This document shows positions 49,343 through 58,804 of a DNA stretch of 64,000 bases, piece after piece. This stretch comes from Microlunatus speluncae (GTDB lineage Bacteria > Actinomycetota > Actinomycetes > Propionibacteriales > Propionibacteriaceae): NCBI RefSeq assembly GCF_009299835.1, contig NZ_VKCZ01000019.1:434001-498000 (forward strand). Reading direction: 5' to 3'. The stretch's first letter is position 1. Each line of letters opens with the position of its first letter. The notes beneath the pieces were generated by a model, which was not told the origin of the DNA, searched no databases, and worked only from the letters and a program-made list of their open reading frames with translations. Made by a program: the position numbers and the translations under genes.

Positions 49343-50671
49343 ATGACGACTGACGCGGCAATGATGGGGCTGTCCCGACGTTCCTTGCTTCGGCTGACCG
49401 CGGGGGCCGGCCTGGTGGCGCTGGCCGGCACCGGCTGCAACCGGTTCGGCGGCGGCAGTCCGGAGGCATCCCAGGGCGAGATCAACTTCGTCTGGTGGGG
49501 CGACGCGGCCCGGGCGAAATCGACCGAGGCGCTGCTCGACCTGTTCAAGCAGCAGCACGCCGGCGTGACCCTGCGCACCGAATACCAGGACAGCGGCCCG
49601 TACGCGGACAAGCTGGCCACCCGGTTCGCCGCGGGCGACGTGCCGGACCTGTTCGCCCAGCGCCGCGACTCGCTGCGCGAGTACGCCGATCGCGGCGCGC
49701 TGCTCAACCTGCGCGACCACCTGGACGTGCTCAAGCTCGACGGCGTGCCCGAGACGATCCAGCAGATCGGTGTCGTCGGGGATGCGATGTACGGCATCCC
49801 GGCGGGACTGAACGCCGTCGGCTTCGTGATCAACAAGACGTTGACCGACAAGTACGAGGTGGAGATCCCCGACGGCGACACCTGGTCCTGGGACGACTAC
49901 TTCGCGATGGCGGCGAAGATCACCAAGGCGAGCGACAAGAAGGTGTACGGCGGCGACGTCGACTTCGGCACGCTGCAGAACGTCGTGGTCTTCGTCCGGC
50001 AGACCGGCGAGGAGCTCTACAACCCCGACGACACCCTCGGCGTCTCGACCGAGACCATGCGGGCCTGGTTCACCCTGTCGGTCGAACAGCGCAAGACCGG
50101 GGCCCTGCCACCCGCCGGCTTCATCGAATCCCTCGGCGGCGGCGCCGAGCAGTCCCCGCTGGCCAAGGGAACCGTTGCGTCGCAGGTGATCCCGACCAAC
50201 AACATGAAGGCCAACAACCGGGCAGCCGGCGGTAACCTGCAGCTCAATCGGATCCCGGGCGAGGTGCAGGGCAAGCGGCGCGGCATGTCGATCGACACCG
50301 CCATGTACTGGTCGGTCGGCACCAAGTCCAAGAACATCGACGGCGGGCTCGCCCTGCTCGACTTCATCACCAACAGCGTCGACGGTAATAAGGCGGTGGG
50401 ACCGACGCGGGGCGTGCCGGCCAGCGCCACCGTGGCCGAGGCGATCCTGGACTCGTTGGACCCGGACGACCGGACCTCGGTCGACTACATCACCGGACTG
50501 AGCAAGGAGCAGCTGCCCGAGTCCCGACCGGACCCGGTGGGCGGCTCGGAGATCGCCGACGTGATCGCCAACCTGGCGACCGAGGTGATGTTCGAGCGGG
50601 TCTCTCCGGCGGATGCCGCCCAGCAGTTCACCAGCCAGGCCGCGAAGATCCTGAAGGACAAGAACCAGTGA
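49343..50671 (+). CDS. Extracellular sugar-binding lipoprotein (ABC transporter)
   Basis: A 442-aa solute-binding protein. The N-terminus GLSRRSLLRLTAGAGLVALA carries a twin-arginine motif and ends with lipobox AGTGC, so it appears Tat-exported and lipidated. INFVWWGDAARAKSTEALLD is the start of the binding fold; KTLTDKYEVEIPDGDTWSWD and GGLALLDFITNSVDGNKAVG are typical of CUT1 binding proteins. First gene of the LacI-controlled operon. Confidence 0.92.
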   Translation: MTTDAAMMGLSRRSLLRLTAGAGLVALAGTGCNRFGGGSPEASQGEINFVWWGDAARAKSTEALLDLFKQQHAGVTLRTEYQDSGPYADKLATRFAAGDVPDLFAQRRDSLREYADRGALLNLRDHLDVLKLDGVPETIQQIGVVGDAMYGIPAGLNAVGFVINKTLTDKYEVEIPDGDTWSWDDYFAMAAKITKASDKKVYGGDVDFGTLQNVVVFVRQTGEELYNPDDTLGVSTETMRAWFTLSVEQRKTGALPPAGFIESLGGGAEQSPLAKGTVASQVIPTNNMKANNRAAGGNLQLNRIPGEVQGKRRGMSIDTAMYWSVGTKSKNIDGGLALLDFITNSVDGNKAVGPTRGVPASATVAEAILDSLDPDDRTSVDYITGLSKEQLPESRPDPVGGSEIADVIANLATEVMFERVSPADAAQQFTSQAAKILKDKNQ

Positions 50672-51546
50672 GGCGTGGCCCGCGCCGGGACTGGTCGGGG
50701 TACGTGTTCCTGCTGCCCTGGTTCGTCGGGATGCTGTTCACCGTGATCCCGTTCGGGGCCTCGCTCTATCTGTCGTTCACCGACTACAACCTGCTCAACG
50801 CACCGCGCTGGGTCGGCCTGGACAACGTCGTCGCGATGATCAACGACGAGCGGTTGCGGTCCTCGCTGGTGGTGACGTTCGTCTACACCTTCGTCAGCGT
50901 CCCGTTGTCGCTGCTGGCGGCGCTGGTCGTCGCACTGCTGCTGAACAAGGGGATCCGTGGGCTGCCCGTCTATCGCGCGGTCTTCTATCTGCCGTCCCTG
51001 CTCGGCGGCAGCGTGGCGATCGTGATGCTCTGGCGGCAGGTCTTCGGCACCGACGGAATCGTCAACGGTGTCCTCGGCCTGGCCGGGATCGAAGGCCCGA
51101 GCTGGGTGTCGGACCCGAACACCGCCCTGTCGGTCCTGATCATGCTCAACATCTGGACTTTCGGGGCGCCGATGGTGATCTTCCTGGCCGGGCTGCGCCA
51201 GGTGCCGCTGATGTACTACGAGGCGGCGGCGGTCGACGGGGCGTCGCGCTGGCACCAGTTCCGGTCGATCACGCTGCCGTTGATCAGCCCGATCATCTTC
51301 TTCAACCTGGTGCTGTCCATGATCGGCTCGCTGCAGACCTTCACCCAGGGGTACGTGATGAGTAACGGATCCGGCGGGCCGGCGAACTCGACCCTGTTCT
51401 ACAACCTGTATCTCTACATCCAGGGCTTCAACCAGTTCAACATGGGCTACGCCTCGGCGATGGCCTGGCTGCTGTTGATCATCGTCGCCGTCTTCACCGG
51501 CATCAACTTCCTGGCCCAGCGCTACTGGGTCTTCTACGAGAGCTGA
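50668..51546 (+). CDS. Sugar ABC transporter permease (UgpA/MalF type)
   Basis: A 292-aa permease with about six helices. GYVFLLPWFVGMLFTVIPFG is the first membrane segment and YYEAAAVDGASRWHQFRSIT the EAA loop. The GTG start overlaps the binding-protein stop (GTGA). Confidence 0.93.
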   Translation: MRRGPRRDWSGYVFLLPWFVGMLFTVIPFGASLYLSFTDYNLLNAPRWVGLDNVVAMINDERLRSSLVVTFVYTFVSVPLSLLAALVVALLLNKGIRGLPVYRAVFYLPSLLGGSVAIVMLWRQVFGTDGIVNGVLGLAGIEGPSWVSDPNTALSVLIMLNIWTFGAPMVIFLAGLRQVPLMYYEAAAVDGASRWHQFRSITLPLISPIIFFNLVLSMIGSLQTFTQGYVMSNGSGGPANSTLFYNLYLYIQGFNQFNMGYASAMAWLLLIIVAVFTGINFLAQRYWVFYES

Positions 51547-51552
51547 GCTGCC

Positions 51553-52461
51553 ATGTCCACGATCATGATCAAGGAGCCGCGGGCGCAGACCCGCCGGCCG
51601 GACACCGACCTGGCTCACGTCGAGCGGTTGGGCAGCACCCGGGGCACTCGGTTCTTCCGGCACGTGCTGCTCTGTGCCATCGGTGCGGTGATGATGTATC
51701 CGCTGCTCTGGATGCTGTCCAGCTCGTTCAAGCCGGACACGGAGATCTTCACCAACCTCGGGCTGTGGTCCACCGACTGGCGGCTGGACAACTATCTGGC
51801 CGGCTGGAACGCGCTGCAGTATCCGTTCGATCTCTATCTGGTGAACTCGTTGATCATCGCGGCACTGACCATCGTCGGCAATCTGCTGTCCTGTGCGATG
51901 GCGGCGTACGCGTTCTCCCGGCTCGACTTCCCGGGTCGCAAGTTCTTCTTCGCCCTGATGCTCGGCACGCTGATGCTGCCCGGGCACGTGCTGCTGATCC
52001 CGCAGTACATCCTGTTCTCCCAGTTGGGCTGGCTGAACACCTACCTGCCGCTGGTGGTGCCCAACTTCCTGGCCAGCAACGCGTTCTTCATCTTCCTGAT
52101 GGTGCAGTTCATGCGGGCGCTGCCGCGGGAGCTCGACGACGCGGCGCGGCTGGACGGCTGCGGCTCGTTCCGTACCTTCTGGCGGATCATCGTGCCGCTG
52201 TGCACCCCGGCGTTCGCGACCACCGCGATCTTCACCTTCATCTCCAGCTGGAACGAGTTCTTCTCCCCGCTGCTCTACCTGACCGACTCCGAGCTGTACA
52301 CGGTGCCGCTGGCACTGCGCCAGTTCATCGACTCTGAGGGGCAGAGCTCCTGGGGCCAGATGTTCGCCATGTCGGTGGTGTCGCTGGCGCCGATCATCGG
52401 CTTCTTCATCGCCGGCCAGAAGTATCTGGTGAAGGGCATCGCGACGACGGGACTCAAGTGA
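51553..52461 (+). CDS. Sugar ABC transporter permease (UgpE/MalG type)
   Basis: A 302-aa permease. The EAA-like loop is LDDAARLDGCGSFRTFWRII, the first helix LLCAIGAVMMYPLLWMLSSS, and the C-terminus GQKYLVKGIATTGLK is typical. It follows its partner by six bases and overlaps the next gene by four (GTGA). As with the first transporter, no ATPase is encoded nearby. Confidence 0.93.
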   Translation: MSTIMIKEPRAQTRRPDTDLAHVERLGSTRGTRFFRHVLLCAIGAVMMYPLLWMLSSSFKPDTEIFTNLGLWSTDWRLDNYLAGWNALQYPFDLYLVNSLIIAALTIVGNLLSCAMAAYAFSRLDFPGRKFFFALMLGTLMLPGHVLLIPQYILFSQLGWLNTYLPLVVPNFLASNAFFIFLMVQFMRALPRELDDAARLDGCGSFRTFWRIIVPLCTPAFATTAIFTFISSWNEFFSPLLYLTDSELYTVPLALRQFIDSEGQSSWGQMFAMSVVSLAPIIGFFIAGQKYLVKGIATTGLK

Positions 52462-53303
52462 GCGGATCGGCGACGAGCTCGTTGATCATCGACGGTGCGA
52501 CGGTGGCCGACTACCGGCCGGGCGACGACCTGCCCGAGGTCCTGTCGCCGCGCCCGTCCCTGCATCCGGTCCGCACCCGGTCGGGGCTGGTGCTGACCGG
52601 TGAACAGCCGGCCGACCACCGGCACCACCTGGGTCTCTCGCTGGCCGTGGCCGATGTCGACGGGACCGACTTCTGGGGCGGCCGGACCTACGTCCGGGGC
52701 CGCGGATCGGTGCCGCTGGACAACCACGGCCGCCAGCGTCGCCGGATGATCACGGCCGGGCCGGACCGGATCGAGGAGGAGCTGGCCTGGACCGATCCGG
52801 CCGGCGCGGAGTTGATCACCGAACAGCGGACGATCAGCGCCCGGCCGCTTGATCACGACGGCTGGGTGTTGCACTGGGCCAGCGAACTGCGGGCGCGGCG
52901 GGCGCTGCGGATCGCCTCACCCGCGGTCAACGGCCGACCCGGCGCCGGTTACGGCGGCATCTTCTGGCGCTTCCCGGCCGACGGGCGGACCGAGGTGAGC
53001 AGCCCGCTGGGCGATGGCGCCGACGTGATCCACGGCCACCGGGCCACCTGGCTGGTGGTCCGGCACGCCGGCCCGGACGGCCGGTCCGGCACGGTGGTGC
53101 TGAGCGAGCCGGGCAGTCGCGATCCGTGGTTCGTCCGGGACAGCGGCTATGTGGGCTGCGGGCCGGCTCCCGCGACCGAAGCGCCGCTGCGACTGCGGAT
53201 CGACGAACGCCTCCACTGCCGATTGACCTGCGTGATCATCGACGGCTGGCACACCGACCCCGAGTTCCTGATCAGGTCGGTCGTCCGGGCGGGCGAAGCA
53301 TGA
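52458..53303 (+). CDS. DUF6807 (PmoA-like) family protein
   Basis: A 281-aa protein. PSLHPVRTRSGLVLTGEQPA with DHRHHLGLSLAVADVDGTDF WGG is the hallmark His-rich start of this family, followed by beta-sandwich strands. Members accompany plant-polysaccharide transporters and hydrolases, but I know of no established reaction. Tightly coupled to the upstream permease (GTGA) and the downstream GH43 gene (ATGA), so it should act on the same sugar or its derivative. Confidence 0.75.
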   Translation: MSGSATSSLIIDGATVADYRPGDDLPEVLSPRPSLHPVRTRSGLVLTGEQPADHRHHLGLSLAVADVDGTDFWGGRTYVRGRGSVPLDNHGRQRRRMITAGPDRIEEELAWTDPAGAELITEQRTISARPLDHDGWVLHWASELRARRALRIASPAVNGRPGAGYGGIFWRFPADGRTEVSSPLGDGADVIHGHRATWLVVRHAGPDGRSGTVVLSEPGSRDPWFVRDSGYVGCGPAPATEAPLRLRIDERLHCRLTCVIIDGWHTDPEFLIRSVVRAGEA

Positions 53304-54811
53304 TCAACTATCACAACCCGATCCTGGACGCCGACTGGCCCGACCCGGACGTGATCAGGGTCGGCGACACCTTCTATCTGGTGGCATCGAGCTTCAACCG
53401 GGCGCCGGGCCTGCCGTTGCTCACCTCGACCGATCTGGTGCACTGGCGGCCGATCGGGCACGCCCTGCCCGCCGTGCCGCCGTACGATCACTACCGGCTG
53501 CCGCGGCACGGGTCCGGCGTCTGGGCCCCGGCGCTGCGGCACCACGCCGGCCGGTTCTGGATCTTCTATCCCGACCCCGATCACGGGATCTTCATGATCA
53601 ACGCCGAGCGGGCCGAGGGTCCCTGGTCGGCTCCGCACCTGGTCTATCCCGGCCGGGGTCTGATCGATCCGTGCCCGCTGTGGGACGACGACGGCCGGGC
53701 CTATCTGGTGCACGGCTGGGCCAAGAGCCGGGCCGGGATCAACAACCGGCTGTCGGTGTGTCCGCTGGCCCCGGACGGGACGACGGTGCTCGGCCCGAGC
53801 CGGACGGTGATCGACGGTGATCAACTTCCCGGTTACCGGACACTGGAGGGACCGAAGTTCTACCGCCGCGACGGCTGGTACTGGATCTTCGCTCCGGCCG
53901 GTGGGGTGGCGGACGGCTGGCAGTCGGTGTTCCGGTCCCGGTCGGTCTGGGGTCCGTATCAAGATCGAATCGTGCTGGCCCGGGGCAGCACCGACATCAA
54001 CGGCCCGCACCAGGGCGCCTGGGTCGACACCCCGGCGGGCGAGGACTGGTTCGTGCACTTCTCCGACCGGGGCCCGTACGGCCGGGTGGTGCATCTGCAA
54101 CCGTTGCGCTGGGCTGCCGACGGCTGGCCCGAGCTGGGCCGGCCGACCGGGTCCGGACCGGGCGAGCCGGTCCGGCAGCATCCGATGCCGCGCCCATCGG
54201 CGGCCGGCAGCGACGAGCCGAGCCGGACCGACGATTTCACCGGCACCACGCTGGGCCCGCAGTGGCACTGGCAGGCCAACCCGGCCGACGACTGGGCCGA
54301 GCTGCGCGGCGACGGCCTGCTCTTGCTGCCCGTGCTGGGCGACGACCCCGGCAACCTGCGCGACCTGCCCCGAGTGCTCGGCCAGACCCTGCCCGGCCGG
54401 CCCAGCAGCACCACGGTCGAGCTGCACCTCGACCCGGATCAGCCGGGCGCCCGGGCCGGGCTGGTCGTGCTGGGGGAGCGCTACGCGTGGATCGGCCTGG
54501 AGATCGGCCCGGACGGACCACGTCTGGTCTGCCGGCAAGGCGGGCCGAGCCCGATCGAGGAGCCGCTGGCCGCGCCGGAGCCGCTCCCCGGCGATCGCGT
54601 CTCGATCCGGGTCGACTGCGCCGAGGACGCCACGTGCCGCTTCGCCTGGCGCCCCGGAGCCGAGCCGTGGCGCCGGTCGGACATAACCTTCACCGCCACC
54701 GCCGGCCGCTGGATCGGCGCCGAACTCGGCCTCTTCGCCACGGCCCCGTTCGGCTCCGGCCGCTCCGGGACCGCACACTTCGGCCAATTCACGGTGACCT
54801 TGTCCAGTTGA
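53300..54811 (+). CDS. Glycoside hydrolase family 43 enzyme (xylosidase/arabinofuranosidase type)
   Basis: A 503-aa hydrolase without a signal peptide, hence cytosolic and acting on imported oligosaccharides. The five-blade propeller has the catalytic base Asp in NPILDADWPDPDVIRVGDTF, the pKa-modulating Asp in LIDPCPLWDDDGRAYLVHGW and the acid Glu in LEGPKFYRRDGWYWIFAPAG. Residues about 310-500 form a concanavalin-like C-terminal domain (DDFTGTTLGPQWHWQANPAD), as in GH43 beta-xylosidases. ATG 53300 overlaps the preceding stop. The exact linkage is not predictable. Confidence 0.9.
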   Translation: MINYHNPILDADWPDPDVIRVGDTFYLVASSFNRAPGLPLLTSTDLVHWRPIGHALPAVPPYDHYRLPRHGSGVWAPALRHHAGRFWIFYPDPDHGIFMINAERAEGPWSAPHLVYPGRGLIDPCPLWDDDGRAYLVHGWAKSRAGINNRLSVCPLAPDGTTVLGPSRTVIDGDQLPGYRTLEGPKFYRRDGWYWIFAPAGGVADGWQSVFRSRSVWGPYQDRIVLARGSTDINGPHQGAWVDTPAGEDWFVHFSDRGPYGRVVHLQPLRWAADGWPELGRPTGSGPGEPVRQHPMPRPSAAGSDEPSRTDDFTGTTLGPQWHWQANPADDWAELRGDGLLLLPVLGDDPGNLRDLPRVLGQTLPGRPSSTTVELHLDPDQPGARAGLVVLGERYAWIGLEIGPDGPRLVCRQGGPSPIEEPLAAPEPLPGDRVSIRVDCAEDATCRFAWRPGAEPWRRSDITFTATAGRWIGAELGLFATAPFGSGRSGTAHFGQFTVTLSS

Positions 54812-54827
54812 GGCGGTGGGACGCTGG

Positions 54828-54937
54828 AATGTTCGTTCCCTGAGCCTGTCGAAGGGCGGACGCGATCGCGCCGATTTCATCGTGACGTCAAAGGGATCAC
54901 CGGGCCTGCCCTTCGGCGGGCTCAGGGAACGAACATT
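54828..54937. repeat. Family B inverted repeat, second full pair
   Basis: Left arm 54828-54857 (AATGTTCGTTCCCTGAGCCT onward) and right arm 54908-54937 are complementary except for two positions in the middle. The 50-base loop has no gene. The pair marks the junction between the end of the inserted sugar cassette and pafB. Confidence 0.8.
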
Positions 54938-55058
54938 CGAGCGTTGCGTGCCGTGCGAGGCCCGTGACCGATCGCCGAATCATTCGCCGGTGTCGACCCG
55001 ATTCCGGTCAGGAACTCTGGTAGCGTTCCAGTCCCGTCAATCGCACGGGTATTCGAAC

Positions 55059-55064
55059 TAAGGT
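55059..55064 (+). promoter_or_regulatory. Possible -10 element for pafBC
   Basis: TAAGGT lies 14 bases before the pafB ATG, giving a very short untranslated leader. No strong ribosome-binding site is seen. A -35 box is not obvious. Confidence 0.3.
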
Positions 55065-55078
55065 GACGCGATACCCCC

Positions 55079-56062
55079 ATGACCACCCGCAAGACCGAGC
55101 GCATCCTCAACCTCACCATCTGCCTGCTGGTGTCCGGCCGGTTCGTCTCCAAGGGCCAGATCCGGGAGGCCGTCGAGGCGTACCACGGGTTGAGTGACGC
55201 GGCGTTCGAGCGGACGTTCGAGCGGGACAAGGACGAGTTGCGGGCACTGGGGGTGCCGATCGAGGTCGGCAGCTTCGAGGCGTTGTTCGACGACGAGCCG
55301 GGCTACCGGATCCGGCCGTCGGAGTTCGAACTGCCGCCGATCGACCTGACCGCCGAGGAGGCCGCTGTGGTCGGGGTCGCGGCCCGGGTCTGGCAGCACG
55401 CCTCGGTGGCGGAGTCGACGATGAGCGCGATCGCGAAGCTGCGCGCCGCCGGGATCGAGCCGGACACGTCGCAGTTGGCGTCGCTGGAGCCGTCGGTGCA
55501 GGCGCAGGAGCCTGCGTTCGAGCCGCTCTGGAACGCTGTCCTGCAACGGATCCGGATGTCGTTCACCTATCGCAACGGGGCGAAGCGGACGCTCGAACCG
55601 TGGGGACTGACGTCGACCAAGGGCCGTTGGTACGTGATCGGCCGGGACATCGACCGGAACGGCACCCGGATGTTCAAGCTGTCCCGGATCAGTGATCTGC
55701 CGAAGCGGGTCTCCAAGCCCGGCGCCTACCAGGTGCCGGATGATCTTGACCTCCGTTCGCTGGCCCGGTCGCTGGCTCCCGCCGAACCGACCGCGTCCGC
55801 GGTGGTGGCGATCCGCTCCGGCAAGGCGCCGGCCCTGGCGCGGCGGGCCGAGCCGATCGAAGCGGCCGCGGCCGGGGTCGAGCTGCCGGGCGGGTTCGCG
55901 GTGTTCCGGGTCGGCTACACCGAGGTCGGCAGCTTGGCCGAGGAGATCGCCCGGTACGCGGCGGACGTCGTGGTGGTGCAGCCGATCGAGTTGCGGCAGG
56001 CCGTGATCGACCAGTTGACCGCGGTCGTCGGCACGGTGCGCGAGGCGGAGGTCGTCCGATGA
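55079..56062 (+). CDS. pafB: WYL-domain transcriptional regulator PafB
   Basis: A 327-aa regulator. The N-terminal winged helix is TERILNLTICLLVSGRFVSK with GLSDAAFERTFERDKDELRA; the WYL domain spans about residues 150-220 (RMSFTYRNGAKRTLEPWGLT, GRWYVIGRDIDRNGTRMFKL). PafB with PafC activates the LexA-independent DNA-damage response in mycobacteria. Despite the cluster name it is not itself part of pupylation. Overlaps pafC (ATGA). Confidence 0.94.
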   Translation: MTTRKTERILNLTICLLVSGRFVSKGQIREAVEAYHGLSDAAFERTFERDKDELRALGVPIEVGSFEALFDDEPGYRIRPSEFELPPIDLTAEEAAVVGVAARVWQHASVAESTMSAIAKLRAAGIEPDTSQLASLEPSVQAQEPAFEPLWNAVLQRIRMSFTYRNGAKRTLEPWGLTSTKGRWYVIGRDIDRNGTRMFKLSRISDLPKRVSKPGAYQVPDDLDLRSLARSLAPAEPTASAVVAIRSGKAPALARRAEPIEAAAAGVELPGGFAVFRVGYTEVGSLAEEIARYAADVVVVQPIELRQAVIDQLTAVVGTVREAEVVR

Positions 56063-57036
56063 CCACCAACACGTCGCAGAATCAGGTCCGCCGGCTGCTC
56101 AGCCTGGTGCCGTACCTGCGGGAACACGACGGGGTGTCGCTGACCGAGGTCGCGGCGGCGTTCAATGTCAGCGAGGCGACGCTGCGCGGCGACCTGAACG
56201 TGCTCTGGATGTGCGGCATGCCGGGCCTGATGCCCGGCGACCTGATCGAGATCGACATGGACGCGGTGGACGGCGAGGGCGTGATCCACCTGTCCAACGC
56301 CGACTACCTGACCCGGCCGCTGCGGCTGACCGCCGACGAGGCGCTGGCGCTGGTGCTGGCGTTGCGGACGCTGCGCGAGGTGGTGGCCGGCCGCGACCGG
56401 CGGGCGATCGACAGCGCGCTGGTGAAGCTCGAGGCGGCGTCCGGCAGTGTCACCCCGTCGGAGCGGGCCAGCGTCACGGTCACCGCCGCCCGGGAGGAGA
56501 TCCAGGACCGGATCGGCGAGGCGCTGCGGGAGCACAAACGGCTCGATCTGACCTACGACGTGGCCTCCCGGGCCGAGACGACGCGCCGGATGGTCGATCC
56601 GCTGCGGGTGTTCGTGCTCGAGGGGTACGGCTATCTGGACGCCTGGTGCCATTCGGCGGGGGGCTTGCGGACGTTCCGGCTGGACCGGATCGCGGCGGTC
56701 GAGGTGACCGAGGTCGACGCCGATGATCATCCCGGGGCGGTGCTCAAGGATCTCTCCGTCGGCTGGTTCGACGCGCTCAAGGACGCGCCGATGGTCACCC
56801 TGGAGCTGAAGCCGTGGGCGACCTGGATCGCCGAGTACTACCCGACCGAGTCGGTGGTGCCGCGGGACGGCGGCGGTGCGACCGTGACCCTCCGCGTCAC
56901 CGATCCGGCCTGGTTGCGTGGTCTGCTGCTCCGGCTGGGCGGCGGCGCCCGGGTGGTGGCGCCCCGGGATGCCGGTCATTCGGCGGCCGAGGCGGCGCAG
57001 GAAGCGTTGGCCCAGTACGAAGCTCTGTTCGCCTGA
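56059..57036 (+). CDS. pafC: WYL-domain transcriptional regulator PafC
   Basis: A 325-aa partner of PafB. HTH region VSLTEVAAAFNVSEATLRGD, WYL region RLDLTYDVASRAETTRRMVD followed by VFVLEGYGYLDAWCHSAGGL and FRLDRIAAVEV, then a WCX-like C-terminus (SVVPRDGGGATVTLRVTDPA). Start ATG overlaps the pafB stop. In some actinobacteria the two genes are fused; here they are separate. Confidence 0.94.
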   Translation: MTTNTSQNQVRRLLSLVPYLREHDGVSLTEVAAAFNVSEATLRGDLNVLWMCGMPGLMPGDLIEIDMDAVDGEGVIHLSNADYLTRPLRLTADEALALVLALRTLREVVAGRDRRAIDSALVKLEAASGSVTPSERASVTVTAAREEIQDRIGEALREHKRLDLTYDVASRAETTRRMVDPLRVFVLEGYGYLDAWCHSAGGLRTFRLDRIAAVEVTEVDADDHPGAVLKDLSVGWFDALKDAPMVTLELKPWATWIAEYYPTESVVPRDGGGATVTLRVTDPAWLRGLLLRLGGGARVVAPRDAGHSAAEAAQEALAQYEALFA

Positions 57037-57050
57037 TCCCAACCCGAGAT

Positions 57051-57092
57051 AGCGGTCAATTCGGCCGCGACTACCCGGCCAAACTGACCGCC
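57051..57092. terminator. Hairpin after pafC
   Basis: AGCGGTCAATTCGGCCG (57051-57067) pairs with 57076-57092 at 14 of 17 positions, an eight-base loop between. It lies 14 bases after the pafC stop. No T-run follows. A factor-assisted terminator or another palindromic repeat are both possible. Confidence 0.5.
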
Positions 57093-57227
57093 ATGATGCC
57101 CTTCGGCGGTGCCGTGATGTCGGTCACACGGCGTTTGGAACCGGTGGCCGGTGTCGGAGGCGAACGCCGAAACGCCGACTGGGCGGACCCCCTCCCAACG
57201 CCGGCGGTCGTGGATTAGGGTTGGCGC

Positions 57228-57485
57228 GTGCCGTGGCCGTGGATCTTCATCGGAATAGCCGTCGGGGGCCTGGTCATGCTGGTTTGCTTCGCCGTCTGGC
57301 TGGCGCACAAGGCCTCGGACGTGTTCGCCGAACTCAGGGTGCTGGGGGAGCGGGCGGGTCAGGGTGCCGAGCTGCTCAGCCGGATTCAGGTCCCGGACGG
57401 TCGCGACAGCGTCCTCTCCGGCGAGCTGATCCTGCCTGATCACGATCCAGACCTGGTTCCGCGCCGTCGGGTGCCGACGACGTAA
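57228..57485 (+). CDS. Small single-pass membrane protein
   Basis: An 85-aa protein. One N-terminal helix, WIFIGIAVGGLVMLVCFAVW, is followed by a cytoplasmic amphipathic segment (ASDVFAELRVLGERAGQGAE). TAGGGT six bases before the GTG start suggests a leaderless transcript. Position between pafC and tatA suggests a conserved accessory gene of the cluster. Function unknown. Confidence 0.7.
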   Translation: MPWPWIFIGIAVGGLVMLVCFAVWLAHKASDVFAELRVLGERAGQGAELLSRIQVPDGRDSVLSGELILPDHDPDLVPRRRVPTT

Positions 57486-57553
57486 GATGACGATCAGAGG
57501 CGTGGCAGGCGTCACAGACAACGTGAAGCATCCACGGACGGAAAGAGGAAATC

Positions 57554-57838
57554 ATGACCCCACTGGCATTTCCCCTCGGGCCCACCGAGTTGATCATCAT
57601 TCTGGTCATCGTGGTCCTGCTCTTCGGGGGTTCGCGGCTGGCCGGGCTCGGTAAGAGCACCGGACGCGCGCTCAAGGAGTTCAAGGAGGAGACTTCGGGG
57701 CTGCGCGGCAAGTCCGATGAGGAGAAGGGCGAGGAGAAGCCCGGCACGGACGCGCGTGCAGCCGCTGAGTTGGAGGCCGATCGGGCTCAGAAGCCGATGG
57801 CCGAGCCGACCAACAGCGAACTCCGCAAAGACGCCTGA
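57554..57838 (+). CDS. tatA: Sec-independent translocase TatA
   Basis: A 94-aa pore-forming subunit of twin-arginine export. One transmembrane helix (ELIIILVIVVLLFGGSRLAG) is followed by the amphipathic helix GLGKSTGRALKEFKEETSG and a charged tail. AGAGGAAA precedes the ATG. With TatC downstream it would export the Tat-signal proteins seen in this window. Confidence 0.95.
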   Translation: MTPLAFPLGPTELIIILVIVVLLFGGSRLAGLGKSTGRALKEFKEETSGLRGKSDEEKGEEKPGTDARAAAELEADRAQKPMAEPTNSELRKDA

Positions 57839-57853
57839 TCAAGCGCTGCTGAC

Positions 57854-58795
57854 GTGGCGTTGTCCATCAAGTGGCGGCCGAGCCAGTTCAATCTGAACTG
57901 GCTCAAGCCGCCCAAACCAGCGGCGGCCGACGGGTCGATGACGCTGTTCGAGCACTTGGCCGAACTGCGTTATCGGCTCGTCATCTGTGTCATCGCGATT
58001 CTTGCAGCCTCGATCATCTGCTTCGTCTTCAACGGTTGGCTGTTCAATCTGCTGACGCACCCGTATTACGAGGCGATGGAACTGGCCAAGGTGACTCGGC
58101 CGGACATCAAGAACGAACTCGTGCTGAGCGGCGCCACTGCACCCTTCACCATCTCCCTGGCCATCGCCGGCTTGGCCGGCCTGGTTGTGTCGTCGCCGGT
58201 CTGGCTCTATCAGGTGTGGGCGTTCATCGTGCCTGGGCTGTTGGCCAAGGAGAAGAAGTGGAGCCTGATCGTCGTCGGCGCGGCAGTCCCGCTGTTCTTC
58301 CTCGGCATCAGCATGGCGTACGTGATCCTTCCCCGCGCGATTTCGATCTTGGTCACCTTCACGCCGGCCGAGGCGCAACTCACCAACCTGCAGTCGTTGC
58401 AGGACTTCCTCGGCTTCATGGTCCGGTTGATGGTGATCTTCGGCCTTGCGTTCGAAGTGCCGTTGTTCATTGTGATGTTGAACGTGGTCGGAGTGCTGCC
58501 GGCGAAGATGATCTCGAAGTACCGGTCGTACATCATCTTCGCGATGTTCGTCTTCGCCGCGATCGCCACGCCGACGCCGGACGCGTTCACGATGCTGCTG
58601 CTGGCGCTGCCGATGACCGCGCTGGTGATCTTGTCCGAGGTGCTTGCCTACGCGCTCGACCGGCGTAAGGGGCGATTGAACAAGGACAGCGACGGGGTCG
58701 ACCACAGCGTGGATGACGATGCCGCGCTTCAAGCTCTCGAAGCCGAGGTCGACGCCGAACTCGATGGTCCCGATGGCGACACCAAGAAGAAGTGA
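57854..58795 (+). CDS. tatC: Sec-independent translocase TatC
   Basis: A 313-aa polytopic receptor of the Tat system with six helices. MTLFEHLAELRYRLVICVIA is the conserved N-terminal signature (HLxELRxR), and PRAISILVTFTPAEAQLTNL with FEVPLFIVMLNVVGVLP and AATPTPDAFTM-like helix 5-6 features follow. Cytoplasmic C-terminal tail is charged. GTG start. Confidence 0.95.
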   Translation: MALSIKWRPSQFNLNWLKPPKPAAADGSMTLFEHLAELRYRLVICVIAILAASIICFVFNGWLFNLLTHPYYEAMELAKVTRPDIKNELVLSGATAPFTISLAIAGLAGLVVSSPVWLYQVWAFIVPGLLAKEKKWSLIVVGAAVPLFFLGISMAYVILPRAISILVTFTPAEAQLTNLQSLQDFLGFMVRLMVIFGLAFEVPLFIVMLNVVGVLPAKMISKYRSYIIFAMFVFAAIATPTPDAFTMLLLALPMTALVILSEVLAYALDRRKGRLNKDSDGVDHSVDDDAALQALEAEVDAELDGPDGDTKKK

Positions 58796-58804
58796 ATCGC
58801 GGCG

